Assembly (NCBI GenBank): GCA_031002005.1 | Contig: JARYHS010008074.1 | Coordinates: 181,436,494 to 181,500,493, forward strand | DNA: 64,000 nt | Direction of reading: 5' to 3' | Source: Vandiemenella viatica | Lineage: Eukaryota > Arthropoda > Insecta > Orthoptera > Morabidae | Shown here: piece after piece, positions 22,936-34,629 of the stretch | How positions within the stretch are numbered: the stretch's first letter is position 1 | How the letters are laid out: each line of letters opens with the position of its first letter | The notes under the pieces: model-generated | What the model saw: only the letters and a program-made list of their open reading frames with translations | Told to the model about the DNA's origin: nothing | Databases searched by the model: none | Made by a program: the position numbers and the translations under genes

Positions 22936-23594
22936 CAATAAAAAATACAACATGGTGATCATGCAGCTGACGTAGCAACTAGCGACTAACCAAAGCTTGT
23001 CAGGAAGAAAGAACATTTGGCAGGAACGTGACAACAAATGTACGGCAGCACCTCCAGCGGAAAATCTGTAATTGCTTGGCATACATAGTTGCAGAGTCAG
23101 GATCAGCTGGGCACATACATATTACCTTTGGCTGTCACAAAATCCACTGCAAAGAGTTGGTTGGAAAACTACGTCGACAAAGCGAGAGGCTGTCGGTTAT
23201 ACAGATAAATGACTTTCTGTGGTGCACTAAACTTTGATTTTATGAGAATTTATTGCTCATAATTCTTGAGAATCTAATTATTTTCTTGACCTACTTTATC
23301 CTTCCCATTGTCAACTAATAGTCTTTTAAATTTCCACTACAGTAAATATAACTTCGCATGCTTTCACGCGATTTATCTTAACTCAATTTATAGGGGATAG
23401 AACATAATTAATAATTTTCTATCAATTAGGTAGATGCTGGAACCTAGGGGTAATATCCCACCTGTATGTAAACGACATATTAGTAAGTTAGTTTACTACT
23501 TTTTTCAACTTTCCTTTCCTACTGTGGATTTAAGATATTTTTGCAACTTTTTAAAAATATTTATCATGCAGGAACCTAATGATTCTGGAGAAGT

Positions 23595-24960
23595 GTGAAC
23601 CCTTCTCATAGTAGAACTACAAACAATAACGATGTGATAGAGGATTTCTATGGGATCCCTGAAAATGAGTCATCACCAATTACTACAACTGAAACACAGG
23701 TACCGAGTACTAATAACGGACCAGAATCTTTAACAATCACTGAGCTATATTCAGATGATATTTCAGACTTGAAACAATTTAAGTTCAGTTTGTTTTCACA
23801 GTTTTATGAACAAAACCAATTAATATTAAATCTCGTTGAACAAAATAGACAAACACAATCCAAAGTGTCCAAAAGAATAAATGAGTTGTTTGAACAAAAT
23901 AGATGAACACAATCCGACTTAAAAGTTATGTCTCAACAAATGTCCGAACAGCTTGAGACCTTACAAAATCAGTTTAGTTTGCAGTTTCAGAATGTTAATG
24001 GACAGCATTAAAAAGGAAGTAGAATCTAGCAAAATGATATGTGAATAAAATACATGTGAATTGACATTATAAAAACACACACTGACACCACTAACTTAGC
24101 CATCATGGAATTAACATTAAAAACGAAAAGTTCAGAGGATAAAATCTGTACAGTCGAACAGAACTACACAAGAATGGGAGATCAGGTGGAGAATATAGTA
24201 ACAGACCTCCTTACATTAAGTACACAACATCATGAAACTTGTAAAGAGGTTGTAAGACAAAAAATAGCCACCTCCTGCTAGATCCAACACTTTGGTTTAA
24301 TAGAAGATAAACTTAATAATATGGAAACAGAAGTGAATACCATCCAAAAACACTACAATTATATCACATGACACTATCAGAGGTACATGAGAAACGTAAA
24401 GATGCGCAAACTTTAAACGCTTGGGGTAACATGAATAAAATCATCATTACTTCCAGTGACAAAGTCGAAATTATTAAATTCTGGGACATTGGGAACATCC
24501 ACCCAATTGCTTTCCTAAAACTTGTAGGGCTTTTGAAAATTATTATGACTCAGAAAAAATTAACAGTGTTTATCAGCATCTTAGGGGTGGTGCTTAGGTA
24601 TGGGGAGAGCGACAAATTCAAAAGTTCAAAACATATGATGAATTAAAAAACAATTTTTTGAATCATTTCTGATCTCAGGAGAGGCAGTACAATGGAAAAT
24701 AAAACTATGCAAGAGGAGATGATTTCAGGAAGAGCGAAACTTGTATTTAGACTTTTTTGCCGGTGAAGCAGCAAAGAATGAATTCTTTACTAATCCACTG
24801 CCTGAATAAGAGACAGTGAGAGATATTGCAAACAGGATGCCCAATAAAATACAAGACATCTTTACAGCCCAGAATATCAGGAACATTGAAGAAGCTGAAC
24901 AATTATTATGTAGGCTTGACAATGGACAATATTATAAAAATGGTAAGAATAAGGATCATA
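23595..24960 (+). pseudogene. Gypsy gag remnant
   Basis: The first readable block (to 23906) is Ser/Thr/Asn-rich and ends in a Gln/Asn-rich coiled-coil-like stretch (LSLFSQFYEQNQ-type heptads, NLVEQNRQTQSKVSKR). Another block near 24470 reads KFWDIGNIHPIAFLKL, like the start of a gypsy capsid domain (gENP..FL). A piece at 24735-24950 (IANRMPNKIQDIFTAQNIRN) looks like the capsid C terminus. Stops and frameshifts are frequent, and the reading is cut at 24960 by the mariner. Confidence 0.6.
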
Positions 24961-26246
24961 CGAGGGTGAGTCAAATGAAAACCTTAAATATTTTTTAAAA
25001 TATTATTATTGTGCAGAAGTGGTACAAAGCTGTATCACTTTTCAACATAATCTCCCCCACGCTCAATGCAAGCCCTCCAGCGCTTACAAAGTGCATACAT
25101 TCCTTCAGAAAAAAATTCTTTTGGTAGCCTGCGCTACCACTCATGCACCGCGTGGCATACCTCTTCATCAGAACGGAACTTCTTTCCTCCCATTCCTTCT
25201 TTGAGTGGTCCAAATATATGGAAATCACTTGGGGCAATTTCTGGTGAGTATGGTGGATGAGGAAGACACTCAAAATGCAGGTCTGTGATTGTTGCAACTG
25301 TTGTATGGGCAGTGTGGGGCCTTGCATTGTCATGTTGCAAAAGGACACCTGATGACAGCAATCCACGTCGCTTTGATTTGATTGCAGGCCGAAGATGATT
25401 TTTTAGGAGATCTGTGTATGATCATTGGTGACAGTGGTCCCTCTAGGCATGTAATGCTCCAAAATGACGCCTTTTTCGTCCCAAAAGAGAGTCAGCATAA
25501 CCTTCCCTCCTTTGGCTTTGGTGATGAGGAATGGCGCCATTCCTTGCTCGCTCTCTTTGTTTCCGGTTGGTGGAAGTGAACCCAGGTTTCGTCCCCAGTA
25601 ATGATTCTTGCAAGGAAGCCATCACCTTCTCGTTCAAAGCATCGAAGAAGTTCTTAACAAGCATCAACACGTCATTCTCTCATTTCAGGAGTCAGCTGCC
25701 GTGGCACCCATCTTGCAGACACTTTGTGAAACTAGAGCACATCATGCACAATGTGGTGTACTGAACCATGAATAATCTTTAAACATGCTGCAATGTCATT
25801 CAGTGTCACTCGGCGGTTTTCCATCACTATGGCTTCAACTGCTGCAATGTTCTGTGGAGTCACAACTCATTGTGCCTGACCTGGACGAGGAGTATCTTCC
25901 ACTGAAGTCACACCAATTGCGAAATTCCTACTCCATTTGTAGACTTGCTGCTGTGACAAACATGCATCAGTGTACTGAACCTTCATTCTTCAATGAATTA
26001 CAATAGGTTTCATACCTTCACTACTCAAAAACCGAATAACAGAATGCTGTTCTTCCCTGGTGCAAGTCTCATTTGGGGCAGCCATCTTTATACTGATATT
26101 GCGACGGTATTTGTGCATCTGCACTATGCTGCCACCTACAGGCCATTCTGCACACTGCTTGTAGCACGCTTACCAACTTACAGGATAATGGCACAAAATT
26201 TCGATTTTTTATTACAAATTTAAGGTTTTCATTTGACTCGCCCTCG
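24961..26246 (-). mobile_element. mariner element 1 (complete length, broken transposase)
   Basis: The inverted ends CGAGGGyGAGTCAAATGAAA are 29 bp with one mismatch, and TA flanks both sides. The 1,286-bp length is typical. The - strand encodes a mariner transposase in several frames. The N terminus (MAAPNETCTREEQHSVIRFL) starts near 26084, with the QQQVYKWSRNF helix. The catalytic part shows HDNARPHTAHTT near 25340, PPYSPEIAPSDFHIFG near 25240 (the D34D-type third Asp) and QPKEFFSEGMYAL near 25120. Stops and frameshifts abolish function. It sits inside the gypsy gag. Confidence 0.95.
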
Positions 26247-27062
26247 TAATAACAATAACTTCAGACAGCAAAGGGATTATAATAAAAATGATTGATACTA
26301 CATTCACAACCAAGGAGGGTATCCAAACAATCATTACTTTAGTGACCACCAATGACTGGACAATAAATGATATGACTGGCATGAAGATTCAGGGAACAAT
26401 AACCGCCATTCTGACCTAAAGTTAAATCCTGATTCTGAACAATTTTTCTCCATCAAAGGTAGAGCTATTGTAAGAAATATAACCGGAAGGAAGGAGATGG
26501 TTTCCCAGGAAGACATTTTAAACCTCAAGTGAGTGGGGAAAGTTATGAAACCACCCTTTATCCATGTAGGAGCCATGAAGGGAGTCAAGAAAATAAAAAT
26601 AAAATAAAAATGAAAATGCCGAAGATATGGTCGGGACAGAGGCAAAAGTACAAAACAGACCCACCCAAGAAAATAGCATAGTATCAGCTTGTAGTGTTTT
26701 TCACAATAATCCAAGAGAAGCTTTAATGGAAGAGGAGTTGAAGATTGAAGAACAAGTAGTTAGAGCACCAGTTATTTTAGCAACAGTCTATGGAAAGGAA
26801 GTGGAGGTATTACTCGATTCAGGTGCAGAATATGTATTTCAGAGAGTCTATTTTAAATGTTTCAAAACATTGCAACACAGTCAGAAATTATAATAGAAAC
26901 ATTAGCAGTAGGTGGCATGTCTATATTAACTGTAACAGGGGGAAGAAGTAAATTAATAATGAAACAAATACTGTTATATGTCAACACAGGAGAATACTTT
27001 TTTCATTTTGGTTGTCTTTGTGTCCCTGGACTCACGACTGATTGCATTTTTGGCATAGACTA
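26247..27062 (+). pseudogene. Gypsy gag end and aspartic protease remnant
   Basis: After the mariner the gypsy reading resumes. VVRAPVILATVYGKEVEVLLDSGAEY at about 26755-26834 (read in two parts: AP..LATVYG and LLDSGA) carries the DSG catalytic motif of retroviral-type proteases, and a VPGLTTDCIFGID block ending at 27062 matches the second, flap-distal part (iLGiD). A TAG follows at once. Confidence 0.7.
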
Positions 27063-27299
27063 GTTGAGGTCCTTCAAGGCCGTCATGGATTTTGAACATG
27101 GATCTCTTGAAGTACCGATACATAAATTGGAAACTACAATTTGCATTTTGACTTGGGAAACTGCTGGAATTACGAAAGAACATAAATGTCATGAGAAAAT
27201 AGTTAAGTTCATACGACCAGATATAACACTGAAAGCTGAGGAGAATAATTTAGTAGTTGGAGAGGATTACATTAATTATGAAAATAAGTAAATTTTAAG

Positions 27300-28130
27300 A
27301 AACGTTTTAAATGAATTCAGTGATGTTTGTTAGATACACCAGGACTAGTAACAGGTTATGAATGTGATTTTACTGTTAATTGCAAGACTCCTTTTTTTTG
27401 TACAGGTTGCCAAGAGGAAACAAGTTGATGAGGAAATGGAAATGATTAAATGTAAGATTATAGAGAGATCAAATAGTCCATTTAACAACCCCATAGTAGT
27501 GGTTAGTAAAGCTGACCAATTGGTTCGACTTAGTTTTAGATGCGAGGACCGTAAACAAAGTTCTGGTAACAGAAAGAGACCACCCATAGACCCATAGATG
27601 AATTACTACTGAATCTTGGGGAGGTTCCTAACTTCTTTGGACCTTATGGCATCTTACTGGCAGATACCAATAGCGGAACCACCACAGAAATATACAGCAT
27701 TCCTGTACCAAGGCTGTAGTTACCATTTCAGAGTTCTGCATTTTGGACAGAACAGCGTAGTGGCAAATTTTATTTGAACTTTAGACCTAGTCCTTGGCAA
27801 AGATATACTGAACACAGTATTTGTCTATGTCTACGTCTATGTGGATGATATATTGATTGCTAGTGAGACAATTACAGAACATTGGCAAACTTTGAGGGAA
27901 GTTATGACCGCTTTAAGAAGTGGTGAAATGACAATATGGTTGAAGAAATGTATATTCTTGACAAGTAAAATCGAATTTTTATGATTACGCCTACTGGGAT
28001 CACCCTGAATGAGGAAAAACTTAAGGTAATCGGAGAGTTCCCAAGACCTCAAAATAAAGAACAATTAATAAGTTTTTTTAGGGCTTTGTAATTATTATCG
28101 TAAATATGTTAGGGGACAAATACTCAATAG
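27300..28130 (+). pseudogene. Gypsy reverse transcriptase remnant
   Basis: Recognisable blocks are QVDEEMEMIKCKIIERSNSP and NPIVVVSKADQ near 27420-27520, YWQIPIAEPPQKYTAF near 27656, HFRVLHFGQNS near 27725, the YVDD catalytic box at 27838-27849 and FLGLCNYYRKYV near 28080. They are spread over frames with several stops. The order and spacing match Ty3/gypsy polymerase. Confidence 0.85.
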
Positions 28131-28700
28131 TCCTCACTTTGAAAAATTAAAAAAGAAAAAATTGCACTGGCATTGGAATGAACAACGTGAAAGTGACTTT
28201 CAGGATGTAAAAATACCTTGCTTCAGAAAGTGAATTTATATGCTTCAAATTGGGACCTACCTATGTGTGTTCAAACAGATAGTTCCAATTATGGATTTGG
28301 AGATGAAATTTTTCAAGAAATAGAAGAAGACGGGGAGTTAGTAAAAAGACATCTGCCTTTGCCAGTCGGGTGCTAACGAGTCAGAACATAACTACTGCAT
28401 TATTCAAAAGAAAACTCTTGCTATTGTTTGGATCTTCCAAAAGTTCAGATATCTCCTATTAGGTCGATAAATCATCGTTTACACTGATCACAAGGCACTT
28501 ACTTTTCTGATGAAATGTAAACTGATTCACGGTAGACTGGCTAGATGGGTTTTGTTATTACAAGAATTTCATTTCAAAATTGGATATATACATGAAGAGA
28601 CTGTCTGGCTTATGCCTTGTCATGAATGCCCTTAGAATTAGAGTATATTGAATCAACCCCTTCATGAATGAAGGAACCACACATATTTTATATTAAAGGT
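28131..28700 (+). pseudogene. Gypsy RNase H remnant
   Basis: HWHWNEQRESDFQDVK near 28170, then VQTDSSNYGFG near 28270 with the first catalytic Asp in the QTDsS context, and YTDHKAL-like sequence near 28480. Many stops follow. Confidence 0.7.
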
Positions 28701-28899
28701 GTAACAGGAGAAAAGGAGGTGAGATAGTGCTTGAAATTCATACAGGAAGAGTAAGAGAAAGACAGTGTAATACAACAGATTATACATAAACTAAAGGACG
28801 ATAAGACAAACCCCAAATTAAAACAATTTTATTTAATAATTGATGTAATTTTGTTTAAAAGGAACCATGCAGATAGTGAAGATTGGAAGATATGGGTAC

Positions 28900-29690
28900 C
28901 TGAAAATTGTACCAATTATTTCATCCTACTACAACTTTTTAGCTACGTCCACTATGGCACAAATAAATGCCATAAAATTATGAAAGAAAAACTGTACTTT
29001 CCAAATATGGTCCAGTGAATACAAACTGTCATTGCCAGTTTCGAGTTGTGTCAAAAAGTTAAGGCCGACAATATTAAATGTGCTGGTGAAATGCAATGTG
29101 TGTTACCAACTGAACTAGTTACCCTAGACATTTTTGGTCAACTACCAAGTATCATGGGGGGTGTAACACAAATATGTGTCACACTAGTTTTTTTTTTGAA
29201 ATGTGTGATATTATATCCGCTAAAGAAATGTACCGCTAAAGTTATTTGTTCCAAGATCATCAATGACTACATCCCTCATGCAGGCAAACTAAAAAAGGTA
29301 TTGACAGAAAGTGGATCCCAGTTCATAAGCCAGGTGTGGACCAAGTGTTTTGAGGATTTAGATATCAAAATAATTAAAACTTCTTTCTACCACCCCCAAG
29401 GAAATGCAGTAGAAAGCGTTATGAAGGAATTAGAGCATTGGTTTATAAAATACTGCCATGTGCACCACAAGAGATGGACATATGAACTAGATGCTATAGA
29501 GGACATTATTAACACCATCCCTCGCAACTCTACTTCGATAACACCTTTTGAACTAATCTTCAGAAAGAAACCACCTCATATTGTGTACGTATCCATTCAA
29601 TTCCCAGCTGCCACATATAGCTATTCAGACAAAATTAGGGTAGCATGAATGGAATTGAAGAAATGTGCAGAATGATGGGAAAAACCATGA
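28900..29690 (+). pseudogene. Gypsy integrase remnant, longest intact piece 200 codons
   Basis: The HHCC zinc domain is visible as VHYGTNKCHKIM near 28950 and CELCQKVKA near 29042. The core domain has VTLDIFGQLP near 29120, with the first Asp. TESGSQFISQVW near 29305 stands where the family has DxGxxF, so the second catalytic Asp is missing. NAVESVMKELEHWF near 29405 carries the Glu. Reading is open from 29046 to 29648, unusually long for this decayed element. Confidence 0.8.
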
Positions 29691-30319
29691 TGCACGCACG
29701 AAACCCACAGTATATGACATTTGGGATTTAGTGCTAGTCCAAACTCATTGGAAATCCTGAATAATAAACAACGAGATCACGAAATTTAATTTTTTATATG
29801 GACACTCTAAAGTAATTGGTATAGACAACGAGAACTCGTACACAGTAGCCTACCCAAATGAGGATTAGATTAAAGGGAGGTATAATGTCATTGCCCTCAA
29901 ACTTTTTAAACAAATACCATCCAGTTAAGTTGATGAGTAGATCTGTTGTTAGTTAAATAGGTTTTGTATTTGAGAAGTGTAACAAAAAAAGTTATATTAA
30001 TTAGTAGAAACTGACATTTAATAATATAGGACTATTACCATGAAAGCTAAGAAATCAATAATTGTAAACTGAAGTACTTAGACAAAAAAAAAAAAAAAAA
30101 AATCCAGGGAAAGTAGGCATAATACAGAATTTTATCATTTGTTTAAAATAGCAAACATGGTATTAAACACTGAGGACTCATCTACTGAGAGGAAAAATAA
30201 GTAGTAGAGTTGATTAAAGATTTGCAGAAATAGTGTAAAATATTATTCCCAATATTAATTGTTGAAATAACAGTTGTGAACCCAAAGTCAAACAGACAAA
30301 GAACTGGAGGTAATGTCAC

Positions 30320-31410
30320 TACCAGAGACTAACAGCCTAGATGACGTTCTCTACAAAGAGTTAGAATCAGTGCTGAAAGAGAAGAGAGGATGGCATTCAT
30401 ATGGAACTATTTAAATTCTTTAACAGGACATTTAAGAATGGCTGTTGAACTTTATCAACAGGATCTGGAGAGAAGAATACGCACCTCAAAGCTGGCAAAG
30501 GGTGATTGTCATCCCAATTCACAAAAAAGGTGACGTCAAGGATAGCAATTACTATAGAGGAGTAAGCTTGCTCAATGCTGATTATAAAATATACTCCAGC
30601 ATTATTAAATCAAAATTGCAAAAATAATTATGAAAACAATTCCTGGAGAAGAACAAAATGGGTTTTGGAAGAATAGATCATGTGTTATCGCTATTTTACA
30701 CTCAAGATGCTAATTGAGAAAAGGGAAAGAGTTTAATCTGGAAACACACCTGGAATTTATTGATTTCAAAAAAGCTTTCGATGGAAGAAAACTTTGGCGA
30801 ATTCTGGCGAAAAGTAACACCCCACCACAGATCATAAAAGCAATACAAAACCTCTACAGCCAAAATGTAATCGCAGTCAGAACTGTACAACAGCTGTTGG
30901 AATGGAAACCCATTAATCGAGGAGTGAGACCAGAGTGTTGCATATCGCCCATTTTTATTCAAAATATACATAAACAAAATCATTAGTGACTGGAGACAAA
31001 AACCCATGGTAGAATAAAACTAGACAGACAGACCAACCTGGATTACATTACTGTTTGAAAATGACCAAGTGCTTATTACTGAATTAGAAGATCACCCGCA
31101 GAGATCAGTATATTACCTCCAAAGAATACAGCTTGGAGATTTCCCTCAATAGAATCAAGGTTATGGCCTTTGTCGGAAAAAACCACAAATGAACCAAAAT
31201 CTCAATACACAACACACCCATAGCACAAGTAGCAGAATTTAAATACCTAGGTTACAACTTCAGCTACGCCCTAGAAACCGATATGCAACAAAAAATCACA
31301 AATTTCAGGAAAGTTACAGGAATAATAAATAACACCTTCAGACCATCTCTTGTTCAACTGCACACAAGAATCAGGCTATATAACATTCTGGCGTAACTGG
31401 ACAGGAAGAA
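30320..31410 (+). pseudogene. Non-LTR retrotransposon reverse transcriptase fragment (LINE 1)
   Basis: INRIWREEYAPQSWQ and VIPIHKKGDVKDSNYYRG lead into SLLNADYKIYSSII at 30445-30620; then LIEKRKEFN, LEFIDFKKAFDGRKLWRIL (motif A) near 30760, INRGVRPE near 30913 (motif B) and FKYLGYNFSYA-like sequence near 31240. No LTRs, 5' region or 3' tail are seen. The fragment resembles insect endonuclease-reverse-transcriptase LINEs. The exact clade is not assigned. The fragment at 40890 is probably related. Confidence 0.8.
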
Positions 31411-32081
31411 GAAGATTGTTGAAGACTCCTTTTGACACAACAATAAAACCAACCATGTTAACTAATTTAATATTATATACTTTTAAGGTCCAGATAACTT
31501 CTTTCCTGTGAAGAAATACTTCATTCAGAAACTCATGTATAGCTAATTACAGAGGTTTTCCATTAAAATTATGTAAAGGTCAAGAAAGTAATTATAGTAC
31601 ATAATGACTCTGAATTGCCATTTGTATTTTATTTTATTTTTTATTTTTTGGCTAGGTACTCCAATGGGTCAGGAAGTTAACATACATTTTGAATTTTTGA
31701 ACGTTAGTGAAATGTTTCTGGTAATAGGAATATTGATTGCACTATATTTTTGTTTCATAATCTTGCCCATTGATTTAGCTTATAAGATAGATGATACGAA
31801 AGTGTTGATTGTTACAGACTTTTTGTCGGCCGGGAACAGTGTAATTGTGAAAAGGTGGACAAGTAAAACACTGCACTACCTCTTGTGACAGGACAAAAAA
31901 GTTGTGTTTCTTCGGTCTTGTATCAATTGTTGTAACTTGTAAAAAATTACATATTGTATGTAACCATATATGTCATTAAGCTGAAGAAGAATATCAGGCC
32001 CCAATCAATATAAGCCTTCAATAAAAAGTTTACCATAATATTTTTCCCAAGTGTATGGTAAACTTGGGGAGGGTTTTAGCA
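31411..32081. other. Spacer between LINE fragment and gypsy 3' LTR
   Basis: It contains a 94-codon open stretch (31604-31888) with hydrophobic segments and no recognised domain, in the position where some gypsy elements carry env. Resemblance to any envelope protein cannot be supported. Confidence 0.3.
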
Positions 32082-32392
32082 TAACAAGTTTCATGGAAAA
32101 ATTATAAAAGACTGAAGGTTACTTTGGGAGAAATTTTGTAGTCATTGAAAAGACTGGAGTAACAAACAGAGAGGGAGCAAGGTAATAGGTGTTTGAATTG
32201 ATGATAAACCGTTACTGCGAGCAAGGACCTTATGTCTTTGGATCCTTATCTATCGAATGCTATTTTAATAAATTGCAAGGTGTCATATAAAATTTTATGA
32301 TTATTCAAATATGAAAGACTAAGTTTATAAGTTTGAAGATTAAAGTTCTGAATGAGTTTAAATGGGACATCTATCCCTGGCGAATGTGATTA
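32082..32392 (+). repeat. Putative 3' LTR of the gypsy element
   Basis: Direct-repeat partner of 22625-22935. Divergence between the pair is high, in line with the decay of the internal region. Confidence 0.6.
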
Positions 32393-32937
32393 TAATCAAA
32401 AAGAAATATGAAGTCCGATATCTACAGAAATAGAAGCTTCAATAGCCAGCCGATGAGAACAGTAATAAAAAAATATAACAGCCACTGGGACTCGATAACA
32501 TAAAGGTACATAATCATTAAAATATTTAAGCATTCTGTTAAAGTGCTCCATATTAATTTCACTATTACATGTGTAATAGCTGAATCCATTGAAATGTTGA
32601 CTGGTTGTTAATAGAATCCTTTTATATCAGAAGTAAGTGATGATCTGTACAAGCTCTAGTAGGTCAGTGAGGGCCAAGTGGGAATATTGTGAAAAAATCT
32701 CAGCTCTCTTAGAATGATAGCTTTGGAAAAATCGTTTTAATGATGATTACTACATTACTCTGGTTATTAAAATTATAAAAACATCTTCTCAAAAGTGGTA
32801 CCCTAAAAGCAAGATTAGGAATTTTTTGAAATTTATACACTGTTAAACAAATGATAGACCCTTTGGTGTTGAGTTAAACTAAAACAAAATAGCAAGCATT
32901 CTATATGTATAAGAATTCATGTGTCTAAGCAACATTG
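32393..32937. other. No recognisable feature
   Basis: AT-rich spacer between the gypsy copy and the Penelope-like element. Confidence 0.4.
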
Positions 32938-33126
32938 CCAATATATCGATAGTCTACTCCTTAGCCGTTACCCACTCTTTCCCCCACTATCTAGCTAGTC
33001 ATTGGGTGACGTTCTGTGTGTGCAGATGTACTGTGCCTAATGGCCCGTTTATCTACCGCTGAACAAGGCAGTTGCCAAAAGTTATATGTATTTGTTTGTC
33101 CGCCTAAGTGTTTCAAGTGTTTTCTC
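32938..33126 (+). repeat. Left terminal direct repeat of the Penelope-like element
   Basis: Begins CCAATATATCGATAG and ends GTTTTCAAGTG-like sequence before the inverted segment; near 90% identical by eye to 37451-37637. It contains CTGAACA-AGGCAGTTGCC-AAAAG at 33059, a degraded hammerhead-like core. Confidence 0.85.
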
Positions 33127-33908
33127 TCATCGCTGCGGGTAACTTTGGTATGTGGTGGGTTAATTTCCCTTTCCTTTATGATTTATATTGCCTAGAAGCC
33201 ATTTCCATTTTCCTTAGTTTCATCATTGTTGCCTAATGGCCATCTTGTGTGTTTGTCCTGCTTGTTCCTTTCTGGTGTTCTTTTTCTTTCCACCTTTCTA
33301 TTATTTTGACTGTTCGTTTCACCATATTATTGGTTCTTCCCAAAGTTTCCGCTGTTCTGTTTGTTTTCTCTGGCGTCAGATCACTTGCCGACAATTCACA
33401 CTTGTCCCTCTGTTTATTATGCTACTTTGGTATTCTTCCATTATTAGCGTACAAATATTTATCCCAATTACCTTTTAAACCCACTTGTCTGTGGCCACTT
33501 AAATTTCTGGCCGATACTCTGTTTTTCAATATAGTTCAACCCAATTGTCGTTTTTGTTTTGAGTTGCCGCCTGTTTACTTTCAGGAAGAGAACACTGTCC
33601 AAAAACTTCCCACAGGTCTTTCATTGAGTGATTCACATGCCATTTTTCCTGAATATTGGTTGTTCTCATATTAACCTATAAACTTTTGTGTTTTATTAGA
33701 TCTTACTGGTGCTTGTTTGTGGTCCAGGATATTATTTGCATTGCAATCTCAAGTAAGCCATACTTCCACTTAAGCTCATTCAAACTTTTTTGTTTTGATG
33801 TTTATACTCGCCATTTTTGACGTTCTAAGTAGGTTTTTTTTCATATTTACCGGTTCACAGTAGGAGTTTAGTTTTACGTTTCTCATCTGCAACCTATTAT
33901 TGACCCTT

Positions 33909-34274
33909 AGGGAGCATGCACAATCTACGTGGCATAGTCCAAGGAGGGGGGGGGGGTGACTGGAAATCTGCACCGAGCTATGTGGGGGGAGGGTGGGAGG
34001 TATGAGCCAGGCCATGCAGCTTTACTTTCATAACATTTTTCACAGATAAATTGAGGAACAGAACACACAACAGCATGTGAATACATATTTCCCTCAGTTA
34101 ATTATCTCTGTATGTAATTTACAATAGTCAGACAGGAGAAATGTTTACTCGAATCAAAAAGGAAAAAAGCTACATGCTACGTGGGGGGGGGGGGGGGTAG
34201 AAGCAGAAGTCACGTGGGGGATGGGGGTTTCACAGGAGACCAAAATGGAGCTATATGGTTTATGGACGCTCCCT
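33909..34274. mobile_element. MITE with AGGGAGC termini and poly-G tracts
   Basis: The left end AGGGAGCATGCACAA and the inverted right end AGGGAGCGTCCATAA match at 12 of 15 bases. Both subterminal regions carry ACGTGG or ACATGG-like blocks and long G runs (33944-33957, 34180-34198). The style AGGGxxGTCCATAAA recalls Kolobok-like or similar families. A target duplication is not evident. It interrupts the Penelope element upstream of its ORF. Confidence 0.5.
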
Positions 34275-34629
34275 TATCTTTTTAGCCCAATATGCTACTT
34301 TCAGAAATCTATCTGTCCACTTACGATTTCCACACCTCACATTTGGCCAAACTAAATTATCACATTCTGTTTCTTCAGTCTTGACTCTCTCTAAATATTC
34401 CACCGAACGGTTTTACTGTAAAACTTCCAGTTTCAGGCTGCCATCCACAAATTCACCTGTCACATCACGCTTTCCGTTTCACAAAATCCCTTTCTCTCAC
34501 CCAGCTGGTTCTTCAACAGTATATTCACATAGCATATCAACATTCCTCCCAGCTTGTCTCCCTCCATAAAATCCTCTGCCTTTCATTCCCTCACCTCATT
34601 CATCATATGCAACAGTTCCTGTCACAGTT

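Larger units (their letters stand above)
22600..32400 (+). mobile_element. Degenerate Ty3/gypsy LTR retrotransposon with nested insertions
   Basis: Two direct repeats of about 310 bp flank gag, protease, reverse transcriptase, RNase H and integrase remnants in the gypsy order. They are about 22625-22935 and 32082-32392, by eye around 75% identical, both with AATAAA or ATAAAA near the middle and both containing TTTGAAGATTAAAGTTCTGAATGA. A mariner (24961-26246) and probably a LINE fragment (30320-31410) were inserted later. The exact LTR ends are not clear. Low LTR identity and many stops point to an old insertion. Confidence 0.7.

Noticed and set aside
31604..31888. Possible envelope gene of the gypsy element.
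   Set aside because: Position is suggestive but there is no signal peptide, cleavage site or family motif.
33236..33674. Overlapping + strand ORFs with hydrophobic residues.
   Set aside because: They lie in the 5' region of the Penelope element, show no domain and are explained by T-rich sequence.
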